Source of the DNA: Sesamum alatum
Taxonomy: Eukaryota; Streptophyta; Magnoliopsida; Lamiales; Pedaliaceae
NCBI GenBank assembly: GCA_034509735.1
Contig: JACGWO010000012.1
Location: 23,775,188 to 23,839,187, forward strand
Direction: 5' to 3'
Length of the DNA stretch: 64,000 bases
Below the pieces are notes generated by a model that was given only the letters and a program-made list of their open reading frames with translations, did no database searches and was not told the origin of the DNA. A program made the position numbers and the translations under genes. Positions 11,505-23,175 of the stretch are shown in pieces. Numbering within the stretch: position 1 is the stretch's first letter; every line of letters begins with the position of its first letter.

Positions 11505-11666
11505 AAAAACCATATGGTACTCCTGGCGATGCGAATAACCAGCCTGTTAGATTGACTTAATCATATTACAAGTGAAGTTTTTTGTTTGTGCTAAAAGTAA
11601 AACAGCTGCAAAGATTGTCAAAGGTTGTTTGCATTGTTTGTGTGTTTCTGGAGAAGATAAGATCAA
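11505..11666 (+). promoter_or_regulatory. Type B NLR leader (NLR3)
   Basis: Closely matches the NLR1 leader over its whole length, including accatatggtactcctgg, gccagcctgtt and gtaaaacagctgcaaag. Confidence 0.5.
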
Positions 11667-14378
11667 ATGGCTTATGCTGCTCTTGTTTCTCTAACTCAAA
11701 CACTAGATCAGATATTGAATTATCATCAATACTGTTCTATTCCTCTAATTTGTGAGCAGCAACTGTTCGAATCTCTCCAGGATAAGTTGAGCTTCTTGCA
11801 AGCTTTTCTGGAGGGTTATGCCCAGATCGGTGGAGAAGCAGTTGAAGGATTGGAAGGAAGAATGAGGGACGTGGCGTATGAAGCAGAAGATATCATTGAA
11901 TCCCACGTTTCAGATCAGATGAGCTTAGCTGATGATTGCTGTGGAGTTACAGATGCTCTTAAACTAATGATTTCTGCTATCCAAAAGGCAGCTGCTCCTT
12001 CACGAAATTCAACTGAGAGGTATATGGAGCTTGAGCTCCAAAACGAGGGCGACTTGCAGAAGGTGATGGAGCAACTTGATTCTATTATTGAACAAGTGAT
12101 GAGCATCCAAAAGAGCAGCAAAGTTGAAGATTTTCCAGGCAGTCACACTTCTGCTCCGGCTTCATCAGGGGGCGCTGCACCAAATGGTGGGCACAAGATG
12201 GTGGGACTTGACGAGGACATCGTGGCGCTAAAAGCTCGGCTCTGTGGAGAATCGTCTAAATTCCAGGTCATTTCAATTGTAGGGATGGGCGGTATTGGTA
12301 AGACTACTTTGGCTAAAAATCTCTTCAATGATTCACTTGTTGCGTATTATTTTTATACTCGTGTGTGGATAACTGTATCTCAAAATTATCATCTAAGAGA
12401 AGTTCTTCTTGCCCTTGTTGCTTCTTTGACTGATCAAAAAACTGTGGATTTAAGTATCAAGATGAATGAAGAACTAGCAGAGTATGTATACAGAAGTTTA
12501 AAGGGTAAGCCTTATCTCATTGTAATGGATGATATATGGACTACAACAACTTGGGATGATGTGAGAAGATTTTTTCCGGATGACAACAATGGAAGTCGGG
12601 TCTTGATGACCACCAGGTTATCGAATGTGGCTGTGTATGCATCTTCTAGCCCACTTCATCAGATGAGCTTCTTAGATGAGGAGTGGAGCTGGAATTTACT
12701 TCGAGACAAGGTGTTTGAACAACAAAGTTGCCCACCCGAATTGGAGAGAATTGGAAGAACCATTGCTAAAAGTTGTGGCGGACTTCCCCTAGCAATTGTT
12801 GTGGTTGCAGGAATTCTCGCAAAGGTGGACAGGACCCAATATCATTGGGAGGAGATTGCAAAAAATATAAGCTCAGTTGTGACAACAAATGATGATGAAT
12901 TCTCGAAGATACTAACTTTGAGTTATGACCATTTACCATGTTATCTGAAAGCATGTTTCTTGTATATGGGAGGTTTCCCAGAAGACGACAATATTCCAGT
13001 CTCCAAGCTCACGAAGTTGTGGGTAGCTGAAGGATTTCTGAAACCAAATGGGCCTAAAAGCTTAGAAGAATTAGCAGAGGAGTATTTGGAAGATCTTGTT
13101 AAGAGAAATCTTGTGTTGATCATGAAAAGGAGATCGAATGGAAAAATTAGATTATGTGGATTACATGATCTTTTGAGGGACTTGTGCATACAAAAGGCTC
13201 AAAAGGAGGAATTTCTTCATGTCACCAACAATTCTGCAAGAGGCATCCAAAACCAACGTCGCCTGGGTATTCATTCTAAAATTTCTGATGAATTTGTCTA
13301 TAAATGGGTCTATTCCTCACCTATCCATTCTATTTTATATTTCCCCTGGTACATTCCATCATTATCCTTTATACGAGGCTATAGACTACTAAGGGTATTG
13401 GATGTATTAGGAGCATTCTTAACTTCTTTCCCAACTGAAATAGGACAACTGTTTCATCTGAGGTTTCTTGCTCTTTCCCTTGCCTACTCCGAACCCAGTG
13501 CCAGATTCAACATCCCTCCATCAATATCAAAACTTAAGAATCTTCAGACCTTAATTATCAATTTACACAGATGGGTAGAATGGGAAGAAGATTATAGAAC
13601 ATATTTTGTACCATTTGAGATATGGAAAATGACACAGTTAAGGCATCTTATCGTTTTCCAAGGAAACAAGTTGCCCACTCCTCTAGTTGCTGCACCAAGA
13701 GGTGGGCAAGTTCTAGAAAATCTGCAAACACTCCGTGTGGACAACTTGAAATTCACACGTGATGTCATTGAAATGATTCCCAAGTTAAAGAAGTTGAAGG
13801 CTAACTGTGATGGTTGCCACCGAAAGTGGGCAAAGTATCGGCTCGACAATCTAGTCCATCTGTACCAACTTGAGATTCTGAATCTCCACTTTACATTTTC
13901 GTTTTTGTATAAAAAAGATCCTTTGCCTACGAGGTTTGCTTTTCCACCCAATCTTAAGAAGTTAACTCTATGTGGATTCAACCTTCCTTGGCGACAAATG
14001 GTGATTATCCGTTCATTGCCTAATCTTGAAGTACTCAAATTAAGAGAAGATGCCTTTGTAGGTGAAGAGTGGGAATGCAGTGATGGGGGATTCCCAAGGC
14101 TGAAATTCTTGCTAATGGAGGGGTTGAAACTGGAATGTTGGCGAGTAGAAAGAAGTCACTTCCCATGCCTTGAGCAACTGATCATCAAATCTTGCCTGAA
14201 ACTAGAGGAAATCCCTTGTGAGATTGGAGACATACCAACTCTTCATTTGATTGAGGTTGTCGGGATAAGAAAGTCTGTTATTGATTCAGCAGTATTAATA
14301 CAAGAAGAACAAAAAAGCCTGGACAATGATCTCCTTCTAGTTCGTATCCCTTCAAGGTACGTAAGAGAAGAACAATAA
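11667..14378 (+). CDS. NLR3: intact R1-like CC-NB-ARC-LRR resistance protein
   Basis: This is a 903-residue intronless receptor and a good reference copy for the cluster. The coiled coil has AEDIIES at 73-79. The NB-ARC motifs are GMGGIGKTT (206-214), LIVMDDIW (284-291), SRVLMTTR (310-317), GLPLAI (372-377), CFLYMGGFPEDD (430-441) and LHD (499-501). LRRs run from ~530 to ~880. The fourth residue of RNBS-B is M where sister copies have I, and RNBS-D ends PEDD instead of PEDY. Both are small departures at otherwise fixed positions. By family knowledge it acts in the cytoplasm or nucleus as an effector sensor that triggers hypersensitive defence. It is most similar to NLR1, including the LRR stretch RWVEWEED shared only by these two. 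Confidence 0.94.
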   Translation: MAYAALVSLTQTLDQILNYHQYCSIPLICEQQLFESLQDKLSFLQAFLEGYAQIGGEAVEGLEGRMRDVAYEAEDIIESHVSDQMSLADDCCGVTDALKLMISAIQKAAAPSRNSTERYMELELQNEGDLQKVMEQLDSIIEQVMSIQKSSKVEDFPGSHTSAPASSGGAAPNGGHKMVGLDEDIVALKARLCGESSKFQVISIVGMGGIGKTTLAKNLFNDSLVAYYFYTRVWITVSQNYHLREVLLALVASLTDQKTVDLSIKMNEELAEYVYRSLKGKPYLIVMDDIWTTTTWDDVRRFFPDDNNGSRVLMTTRLSNVAVYASSSPLHQMSFLDEEWSWNLLRDKVFEQQSCPPELERIGRTIAKSCGGLPLAIVVVAGILAKVDRTQYHWEEIAKNISSVVTTNDDEFSKILTLSYDHLPCYLKACFLYMGGFPEDDNIPVSKLTKLWVAEGFLKPNGPKSLEELAEEYLEDLVKRNLVLIMKRRSNGKIRLCGLHDLLRDLCIQKAQKEEFLHVTNNSARGIQNQRRLGIHSKISDEFVYKWVYSSPIHSILYFPWYIPSLSFIRGYRLLRVLDVLGAFLTSFPTEIGQLFHLRFLALSLAYSEPSARFNIPPSISKLKNLQTLIINLHRWVEWEEDYRTYFVPFEIWKMTQLRHLIVFQGNKLPTPLVAAPRGGQVLENLQTLRVDNLKFTRDVIEMIPKLKKLKANCDGCHRKWAKYRLDNLVHLYQLEILNLHFTFSFLYKKDPLPTRFAFPPNLKKLTLCGFNLPWRQMVIIRSLPNLEVLKLREDAFVGEEWECSDGGFPRLKFLLMEGLKLECWRVERSHFPCLEQLIIKSCLKLEEIPCEIGDIPTLHLIEVVGIRKSVIDSAVLIQEEQKSLDNDLLLVRIPSRYVREEQ

Positions 14379-14612
14379 TAGTGCCTTTTCTTTTCTCTTA
14401 CTTACTGAAATGGCTTTTCTTTTCTCTTACTTAATGAACAATAATAACAATAGTAATGGCTTTTCTTTTCTCTTTCGATTGCTTATATCATTTTCTTTCC
14501 TCTTACTTAGTGAACGTTTTCCCTTAGCTTTATTCTCCCATATTTAACACTTCATCTTTAATTAAACCGTGTAATTAAAGCCTTGTACTGTTCTTATCTT
14601 TGTTTTTCTTAT

Positions 14613-14990
14613 GGCAAAATTACATTTTTGGTCCTGTAATTATAAGCCGTTAGCACTTTTGGTCCTGTAACTTACTCTACTTACACATTTAGTCCTTTTT
14701 TGACGAAGTTAGTGTTGAACATTTCACATTTGGTCCTTTTTTGACAAATTTAGTCATGTCTTGGCAATTTTGGTCCTATTCGCACTCGAGTAAATCTCAT
14801 TTTTGGTCTTAAAACTATGTTGTCAGGACCAAATTTGTTAACACAAGACTAATTTTGCCAAAAAGGGACCAAATCTGATATGTGTTGGACTAAATTCGTC
14901 AAAAAATGACTAAATGTGTAAATGAAGTAAGTTACAGGACCAAAAGTACTAATGACCTAAAGTTACAAGACTAAAAATATAATTTTGCCC
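14613..14990. mobile_element. 378-bp Mutator-like MITE in NLR3 3' flank
   Basis: Arms ggcaaaattacatttttggt and ...aaaaatataattttgccc lie between a perfect 9-bp duplication ttttcttat (14604-14612, 14991-14999). NLR1 has the empty site (gtttttcttattatcttttc near 4946). It is non-coding and built of 'ggtcctgtaa' phrases. Confidence 0.85.
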
Positions 14991-14999
14991 TTTTCTTAT

Positions 15000-15591
15000 T
15001 GTCTTTTCTCATTTTAACACTATTAATTGCCTAAACAAAAAACAAATTAACAGCGAAAAGAAGTTCCAAGGGAACATATAACATATATATATATATATGT
15101 TTAATTACATTCCTATTTCCTACAAAGAAAATACCTTATCCATTAACAATTACTATTTTTTCAAAATTCATGCATAAAAAAATCCACACCTCAAGACTAA
15201 AATTAAATACAAAATATATTACGGTTATCTTTACCTCCTTCAACTATATCACATGTCTCATTTAATCCACCTAAACTATTAATTGTAACATTAACTCCGG
15301 CCTTGAACTAAACTTGCCCTTGTAAATACATGTATATATAAAACACAAATATTTTTTAAAATTTTGATCTTAAATTCAACATAAAGTATTCATTGATTAA
15401 ACAAATTATTCTAATAGGAAAAGTAATTGGCAGTTTAAGTAATTCAAACTTCGAATTAAGACTAAAGATTAAGTAATATATGAATAAAATAAATACTACA
15501 ATATTCTCAAATGTAAAAAGATAACTACACTTAAATTATCAACTACTCGATCTAAATAGTTTTAGATAAAGATGAATAGTCACATCTTCAT

Positions 15592-15627
<36 letters not shown>
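15000..15627. other. AT-rich intergenic DNA
   Basis: No gene is seen. It contains (AT)n microsatellites at about 15085-15100 and 15596-15626. Confidence 0.6.
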
Positions 15628-15630
<3 letters not shown>

Positions 15631-16060
15631 TACAAAAAAATGTGGGAATTGATACAGTTTAGAACGACCGTTCCAAATTCCGGTCCAAGTTGGAACGATT
15701 AATGGAGCTGTAGTGGAACGGTAACCCATTGCTGATGTCACTTTCATATTCTTTGGAATCCAAACGTATTGGAACGACATGACCGTTCCTATTACTGTGC
15801 CAACATATGTGTGCCGAACTGTAAACCCAGAACCGTTTCAAAAAGTGGACGGATATATTTTGGCATTCCATTTGGAACGCATATATGACACTTGGAGCGA
15901 TTCTTTGACCTAAGTACATTACCGTTCCTACCTGTGTTCCAACGGCTAAGACCAATTGAAACGTTTGGCTAACCGCTCCAAAAGTTAGTGCTAAATGAGA
16001 CTGTTTTACGCCACGGATCGCGATTCTGCCCAAGTCGCTGATTGGTTATACCTGTAGAGA
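15628..16060. mobile_element. One-ended CACTA-type element remnant
   Basis: It begins cactacaaaaaaatg after an (AT)n run and is followed by many short copies of GGAACG / CGTTCC in both orientations up to about 16000. This is the usual look of a CACTA terminal repeat plus its subterminal transposase-binding repeats. No matching right end was found before 17300, so the element is truncated or longer than it appears. Open frames here are artefacts of the repeat. Confidence 0.45.
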
Positions 16061-17330
16061 TCAGGTGAATATTTTTATCCCATATTCTTTTTTCCATGTT
16101 ACTTGGTGATTTGATCGTTAGAAGTCAGTGCTTTTGTTTCTCTTTTTCGCAATTAGATAGCAGGTAGTATGATTATCATGGTGCAATACTTTCAATTGAG
16201 CTCTATTAATATTATATTGTGCTCTCAATTAAAATCAGAAGTTGATTTTGAGCAAGTCTTCATTATATCCTTATCCGATGTCATGTTTCACTTCGTTAGA
16301 AGTTAGTGCTTTTGCTTCTCTTCTTCGGAATTAAATAGTTGGTAATATGATTGTCATGGTGTAACACTTCACCTTCCATGCACTTGGTGATTTTTGCTTT
16401 TACTTTGCAATCTCCTAGCAAACCAGTGTTATCAACTTGCTCAAGAGAGGTTTTGATGTTTTTTTTTTTTTTTATATTTATTTACAAACTTTATTTGGCC
16501 TAAAATTTCAGTTTGCCTTAGTGATTTGAAATTATTAGGATAGGTTCATTAGCCTCCATGTAACCATATATACAAGAAGCATACGCCAGCACGCCTCCAT
16601 GTAAGTATTTTATTTGTGAAAACAGTAGAAAATAGATGCTTCGTACAAATTTAGGATTAGAGTATATATCTCCACTAAATTTACCAAATCTTTTAGATTC
16701 TTTATATTTTGATTATTGATGGGGTGTTATTGAACGAAATTTTTCTTTTTGAAATTTTGAATTTCTAAGGAAAATTCTAGAGGAAAAAAGAAAGAAGAAA
16801 GTCTGAAGATGACTGATGAATAATTTGACATACGTGTGCATGCGACTAAAATCTTTTTAAGATAGAAATGAAAATGACAATAATTGATGCCGATATATTA
16901 TTTTTAGGATTTAGGTAAATGAAGAGATATGACTTCTTTTTTATTTTTTTAAAGTATAGAAATAAATATTTCAGTTAATGTTGTATGATTGTAACAAGAA
17001 TTGTACGAATCTTACTACCCAAAATGGAGTCGTGGTTTCTACCAGATAAAGACTTTTAATTTGGGTGGATATGGTTATTCCTTTATGGGTTATGGTACCC
17101 CAAAAAAGAAAAATTCAATTTTGACGACCTTAAATTTATGCCTGATTGATTAAATCTTTATGTCTATTTAGTTACAACTTTTGATTTGTTAATGCAATAT
17201 CTTTTATTTGCCATCTATTGACCCCCTTAGTTGATATTCTTCTATTCTTTTCTCTCGAAACTTCTTACTGTTTTCATTGTTTTATATTATAAGGGCAAAA
17301 TTACACTTTTAACCATTATATATATATATA
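16061..17330. other. Intergenic DNA with a weak internal duplication
   Basis: No gene is seen. About 16118-16190 and 16290-16375 are diverged copies (gttagaagtcagtgctttt versus gttagaagttagtgctttt). A poly-T tract lies at 16460-16476. Confidence 0.4.
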
Positions 17331-17869
17331 CTAGAAATTGTGGCACGCAGTACCTGCGTGCATAATTTTTAATAATACTTTTATGGCACGCAGTACCCAC
17401 ATGTATAATTTTAAGTAATGCTTTTATTTTATTGACTCATAATTTTATTCCTATATGCTAAAATTTGATATTGCTTTACAATCTTATATACAAAAAATGG
17501 CTGATAACTTTTTCTAATGCATTAATTACCAATACATATTGTACTCAAATTAAATTCAAAATTTAAAATTTGTACAATATATGGTATATTTGATAACGAT
17601 GATTATATATATATATATTTAACATAAATACTAATATGTTATTTCTATTTCAATTAACAATAAACTTAAATAAAATGGGAGTAAATTTAATTTTTGGATA
17701 CATATAATTGCATGGAATTAATTTTCTAAAGAAACTTAATTGAATAGTTAATTCCATTGCATGAATTGAGAAGTTGAAGGGCATTTTTGGTATTATAATA
17801 ATTTGGTATAGTTGTATAAAAACTACTACTTTGTGTCTATAAAACCCCTTCTTTTTGTATTAGTATAGA
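17331..17869 (-). mobile_element. Complete 539-bp non-autonomous Helitron
   Basis: On the minus strand it starts TCTATACTAATAC and ends with hairpin GCACGCAGGTACTGCGTGC followed by CACAATTTCTAG. It is inserted between A and T, with no target duplication. All three are diagnostic Helitron traits. There is no Rep/helicase coding; it must be mobilised in trans. Confidence 0.85.
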
Positions 17870-17917
17870 TATATTTGTATATATATATGCAGAGTAATGA
17901 TGTGATTGTTTTTATAA

Positions 17918-18827
17918 GGGTTAAATACATTTTGCACCCCTGAACTATACATGTAGTCTCATTTAGGCCCATAAAGTATTAAATGTAACAAAAAGGCCCC
18001 AGACAAATAATTTGACATTAAAAGGACAAAAATGCCCCTTCTCACTTATCTCCTATACATTTCATTTTATTCCCTAAAGGTATATTTTATTACTTCGCCA
18101 AAACTACTTTTAGAGATTGAAAATTTTACTCAAATCTTATTTAAAAACTAGTATTTAAATTTTTTTTATTAATTATGTAATACAAAAAATATTTACAATC
18201 GCACTATATGCATATATATTTTACAACGTAAATTATTGATATTAAAAAATACATGTCATATGTATAAATAAATTATGCATATAATTTTATAAAAAAAGTA
18301 TGTTATATAACCTATAATTTTTTATTTAGGTATATGTACGCATAATTAAATGATATCATATCATTACTCAAAAGATTATAGAATATTATAGATTCATTGT
18401 ATTATAGATTTGCATATTTATAGTGTGTTATGTTTGATGTAATATTATTAAATTGTATCAAAAATATTTTTTTTTAAAAAAAAGTTCAACATATATATAA
18501 CAACACAAGCAAAAATTATGTAAATTTTTAAACATTATGTAAAAAATATAAGGTTTGTAAATTTATAGAGTGTTATACAGATTTTATACTAATTATAAAA
18601 ATAATAGATTTTGATAGTATTTATGTTAAATATAATTTTTATAATAATTCAAATTATGTCTTAGGCGAATGATTGAAATAAACATATTTTAGGGGTGTAA
18701 ACAATAAGGACATTTTCATCGTAAAAAAAATAATCCATATCATGAGGGACCATTTTATTACATTTTATAGTTTAGGGGGGTAAATACACTTTATGCATAA
18801 TTCAGGGGTGCAAAGTGTATTTAACCC
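17918..18827. mobile_element. 910-bp Mutator-like element upstream of NLR4
   Basis: Ends gggttaaatacattttgcac and ...gtgcaaagtgtatttaaccc are flanked by a perfect 9-bp duplication tttttataa (17909-17917, 18828-18836). The interior is AT-rich and non-coding. The arms carry 'cccctgaac' and 'ggacaaaaatgcccc' phrases. Confidence 0.8.
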
Positions 18828-18989
18828 TTTTTATAATAATAGGAGAAACATATATTTGGAAAATACTTTTCTCGGTTGCTGATTAGTACAATTAAATAAG
18901 ATAGCAGGTGCAAGATTCAGCATCAAGTGCGCATTAATGTCTCTCTTGCAGGCTTCTTCAAGTTTTTCGATGTCAGGTCTTAAATTATT

Positions 18990-19264
18990 GGGATAATTAT
19001 ATTTACACCTCCTAATTTATGGTTTATTTATACAAATTATTCATGCTTTTTGAATAATTATACATACACCCACTAGAATGTAAGTTACACAAACCACTCA
19101 TATTCTTTTAGAAAATTACACTTACACCCCTCAAAAGTATCGATATTATTACACAAGCTATTCTTATTTTTTGACTATCAAGGATGATTTCTGTAATTAT
19201 ACCAAAGACATGAGTGATTTGTGTAAATTAACTATATGTTAAGGGGTGTAAATGTAATTATCCC
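18990..19264. mobile_element. 275-bp Mutator-like MITE in NLR4 promoter
   Basis: Ends gggataattatatttacac and ...gtgtaaatgtaattatccc belong to the same family as the 275-1808 element. A perfect 9-bp duplication taaattatt flanks it (18981-18989, 19265-19273). NLR3 has the empty site tcttaaataatttgttt near 11465. It lies 184 bp before the NLR4 start codon. Confidence 0.87.
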
Positions 19265-19304
19265 TAAATTATTTGTTTTTATTAAAATACTAGATCTGAT
19301 GTAG

Positions 19305-19448
19305 TTGTTCAAAAACCATATAATACTTCTGGGAATGCGAGTAGCCAGCCTGTTACATTGACTTAACATATTACAAGGCAGCTGCAAAGATTGTTACTCG
19401 GAGACTGTCTAAGTTGTTTGTTTGTGTTTTTGGAGAATATAAGATCAA
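19305..19448 (+). promoter_or_regulatory. Type B NLR leader (NLR4)
   Basis: Matches the NLR1 and NLR3 leaders (gccagcctgttacattgac, cagctgcaaagattgtta), now in front of a dead gene. Confidence 0.45.
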
Positions 19449-21463
19449 ATGGCTTATGCTGCTCTTGTTTCTCTAACTCAAACACTAGACCAGATATTGA
19501 ATTATCATCAATATTGCTCTATTCCTCTAATTTGTGAGCAGCCACTGTTTGAATCTCTCCGAGAAAAGTTGAGATTCTTGCAAGCTTTTCTGGAGGATTA
19601 TGCGCAGATCGGTGGAGAAACACTAGTTGAAGAATTGGAAGGAAGAATGAGGGACTTGGCGCATCGAGCACAAGATATCATTGAATCCCACGTTTCAGAT
19701 CAGATCAGCCCACAAGACGACTGCTGTGGATTTAAAAAGGGTCCTAAGCCAGTTTGTAAGAGGTGTATGGAGCTTGAGCTCCAAAACGTGGGCGACTTGC
19801 AGAAGGTGATAGAACAAATTGATTCGGTTATTGAACAAGTGATGAGCATAAGAAAGAGCTGCAAAGTTGAAGATGTGCAGCGCAGTTACACTTCAGCTCC
19901 TGCTTCAAGAGTAGCACCAAATGATGGGAACAAGATGGTGGGATTTGATGAGGACATCATGGCATTAAAAGCTCGGCTCTGTGGAGAATCGTCTAAACTT
20001 AAAATTGTTTCAATTGTAGGGATGGGCGGTATTGGTTAGACTACTTTGGTTAAAACTATTATCGATGATTCTCTTGTTGTATATCATTTTCATGTTTGTG
20101 CATGGATAACTATATCCCAATATTATAATCGATGAGTTTGAGTTATGATCATCTACCATGTCATCTAAAAGCATGTGTCCTCTACATGGGAAGTTTTCCC
20201 GAAGATTATAGAATTCCAGTCTCCAAGCTCATCAAGTTATGGATAGCAGAGGGATTTCTAAAACTGATTGGGTCTAAACGCTTCAAAGAATTAGCAGATG
20301 AGTATTTGGAAGATCTTGTTAAAAGAAATCTTGTTTTGGTTAATAAAAAGAGATCCAATGTAAAATTAGATTCCGCAGCTTACATGATCTATTGAGGGAC
20401 TTGTGCATACAAAAAGCTCGAAAGGAGGAATTTCTTCATGTCACCAACAATTCTGCAAGAGGCATCCAAAACCAGCGTCGTCTGAGTATTCATTCTGAAA
20501 TTTCTTATAAATCTGTGGATAAATATGCCTGTGCCACGGTTATCCGTTCCATTTTGTATTTTCGCAATTACATTGCATCATTATCCTTTCTACGAGGCTA
20601 TAGACTACTAAGGGTACTCGATATATTGGAAGCACACCTAAGTGATATCCCACCTGAAATGACACAACTGCTTCATTTAAGATTCCTCGCTCTCACCTAC
20701 TCCAATATCGGTTACGACCAGTGCCAAAACTGGACTCAAGAGCATTCTTGTGCTCCCTCCATCAATATCCAAACTTCAGAATCTTCAAACCTTAATAATT
20801 TGTGCGCATGCACACGGACTGGGTGCTAGACCATTATATGTACCATATCATATATGGGAGATGCCACAGCTAAGGCATCTCATCTTTTATGAGAGCGTTT
20901 TACCCATGCCTTTGGCTGCAATACATGGTGGACAAGTTCTAGAAAATCTGCAAACACTTTGTGGTGTGAAAGACTTCACATTCACAAGAAAGGTCATTGA
21001 AATGGTTCCAAACCTAAAGAAGTTGAAGGCTTTCTACACGACCAAATCTCGAGAGAAGTGGGCAAAGTATTGCCTCAACAATCTTGTCCATCTGTGCCAC
21101 CTTAAGACTCTGGAAATCAGATTTACGTATATTTGCATATCGAAAGAGAATTCCCTGCAAGCTTTGCTTTACCACCCACGCTTAAGAAGTTGACTCTAAC
21201 TGGATGCTCACTTCCTTGGCAAGATATGCCAGCTATTGGTACGTTGCCTAATCTTGAAGTAAATCAAATTAAGACACAAGGCCTTTATAGGCGAAGAGTG
21301 GGAATGCAGTGAAGGGGAAATCGCAAGGCTGAAATTCCTGCTAATGCAAGCGTTGGATCTCAAATGTTGGCGAGTAGAAAGCACTCACTTCCCATGCCTT
21401 GAGCGTCTGAGTATTAGAGCGTGCTGGGAACTAGAGGAAATTCCTAGCGAGATTGGAGAGATA

Positions 21464-21792
21464 TGTAGAAGTATGTAACAGAGCTATGTAGCAAAGCCGA
21501 AGCAATACTCTCTGTCGCTAAATAAATCGCATTTGAAGTACGCCATCACCATACATGTTGATTGCCACATTAGTCCACATCACTTGCCACCTGTCAAGGA
21601 TTTGTTAGGGTTGTTAGGATGTTAGACAGCACGTGTTCCTTTCCCTTTCTTCATCTATAAATAGGATAGCTCCTCTCTCTATTTTTCAGATTGGTTGTAA
21701 CAATACAACAGAATACTCCAGATTGAAATTCTTTTCTACAATGGCATCTCCTTCAGTTTTCTTCTCTTGCTCCATTATTAATCCACTTCACA
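21464..21792 (+). repeat. 5' LTR of the copia element (329 bp)
   Basis: Starts tgtagaagtatg and ends ccacttcaca. It has a TATA-like ctataaatag at 21655-21664. It lacks a 24-bp stretch present in the 3' LTR (around 26420-26444). Confidence 0.93.
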
Positions 21793-21805
21793 TGGTATCA
21801 GAGCC
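21793..21805 (+). other. Primer-binding site (initiator tRNA-Met type)
   Basis: tggtatcagagcc follows the 5' LTR immediately. This is the usual plant copia site, complementary to the 3' end of initiator methionine tRNA. Confidence 0.9.
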
Positions 21806-21869
21806 TTCCTCGTGAAGGTCTCTATACCTCTGCCCTCTGTTATTCCTCTTTGCAATTTGAGCTACTGCA

Positions 21870-23175
21870 ATGGTTGGAGATTGGAGAGCTGCGCTTATGG
21901 CAACGCCAGTGGCACCAAGAGCAATCGAAGTACCACCTGGTAGAGCTGCAGAAATACTCAGCGCAGACGACGCGCCAACAGGTGGAGTTCCACCACGACC
22001 AGAACCTGTGACAGGAGAAAATGTAAGCAACGCAGAGCATCGGAGAGCGCATGAAATCGGTCTACAACTACTTCAATCAGAAAATCCTGGTATGATGCTG
22101 GTAAGCTCTCCTCTAACACCTCATAACTACCTTGCCTGGAGTCGATCGGCAAAGATTGTATTGCATGCGAAAATGAAGTTAGGATTCGTAACTGGAACAG
22201 TTGTCAAACCTGCTATAAACTCACCTGAGTATGAACTTTGGGAGCGTACTGACTCAATGGTCCTCTCGTGGCTGCTTAATTCTATATCTAAAGAAATTAG
22301 GCATGCCTTCTTATATACTGAATCTGCACATGAGTTGTGGAAGGAACTGGAACAACGATTTGGTGATTGCAATGGTCCTTTGATATATCAGTTGCGCCGA
22401 GATATCGCGTCTGTGACCCAAGGCAACATGTCTGTTGTTGACTACTTCACAAAACTGAAGTGTTTATGGGATGAATTGATGTGCCTCAGACCTACGCCTC
22501 AGTGTGCTTGTGGTTGTCACTGCGGCTCAAATCAAGCTATACACGATCAGAACTCAGAGAATCAAGTTATGCAATTCCTTATGGGACTCAATGAGTCTTT
22601 TGATACGATCCGCAGTCAGATCCTGGTGCTTGAACCCTACCTCCGGTGCACAAGATTTACTCTATGGTAGTGCGTGTGGAGAAGCAAAGAGCTGTAAATA
22701 TGGGCGCAGGAGAACTCGGAGGCAACGAAGTTCAAGCTGCAGTGATGCAGGTGCGCACACAAGAAGAAAGAAAAGGAAAATGAGTGTATGATCCGAGGCA
22801 AAATAGGAAGAAGAACTTTGTAGACAAGAAACGCCTCTACTGCGACGAGTGCAACAAGACTGGACATTCGCGCGACACGTGCTTTAAGATCCACGGCATA
22901 CCGGATTGGTACAAAACTATGACTGAACAGAAACGAAAGCAATCGGGAGCTGGACCTTCAGGTACCTACAAGGCTTGTCAAGCTGATACTGAGTCTGATG
23001 ATGTTACGGTTACCTCGCAGCAGACTTCTTTGTCTGATGCAGTGATGGAGCTTGTTCAACTAATGAAGAACCAAACTCCTAATGATCCATTGAGCATAAA
23101 CTTTGCTCAGTTGGACGACTTTGCAGGTACGGTTGCCTTGAATAATCTGCCACTCGGTTTTTCCTACAGGTAAGT
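21870..23175 (+). pseudogene. copia gag (broken)
   Basis: The N-terminal part has the capsid-like Retrotran_gag_3 signature (LTPHNYLAWSRS... KLGFVTGT) and the following UBN2-type region (ELWKELEQRFGD). The first frame ends at 22670. The C-terminal part resumes at about 22784 in another frame with a CCHC zinc knuckle, C-x2-C-x4-H-x4-C (YCDECNKTGHSRDTC), as expected for nucleocapsid RNA binding. The break between 22640 and 22790 separates capsid from nucleocapsid. Confidence 0.85.

Noticed and set aside
13592..14038. Long minus-strand frames opposite the NLR LRRs
   Set aside because: They recur at the same place opposite every NLR copy and are shadows of the sense codons.
15659..16033. 124-residue minus-strand open frame
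   Set aside because: It lies in the GGAACG subterminal repeats of a CACTA-like remnant and matches no family I know.
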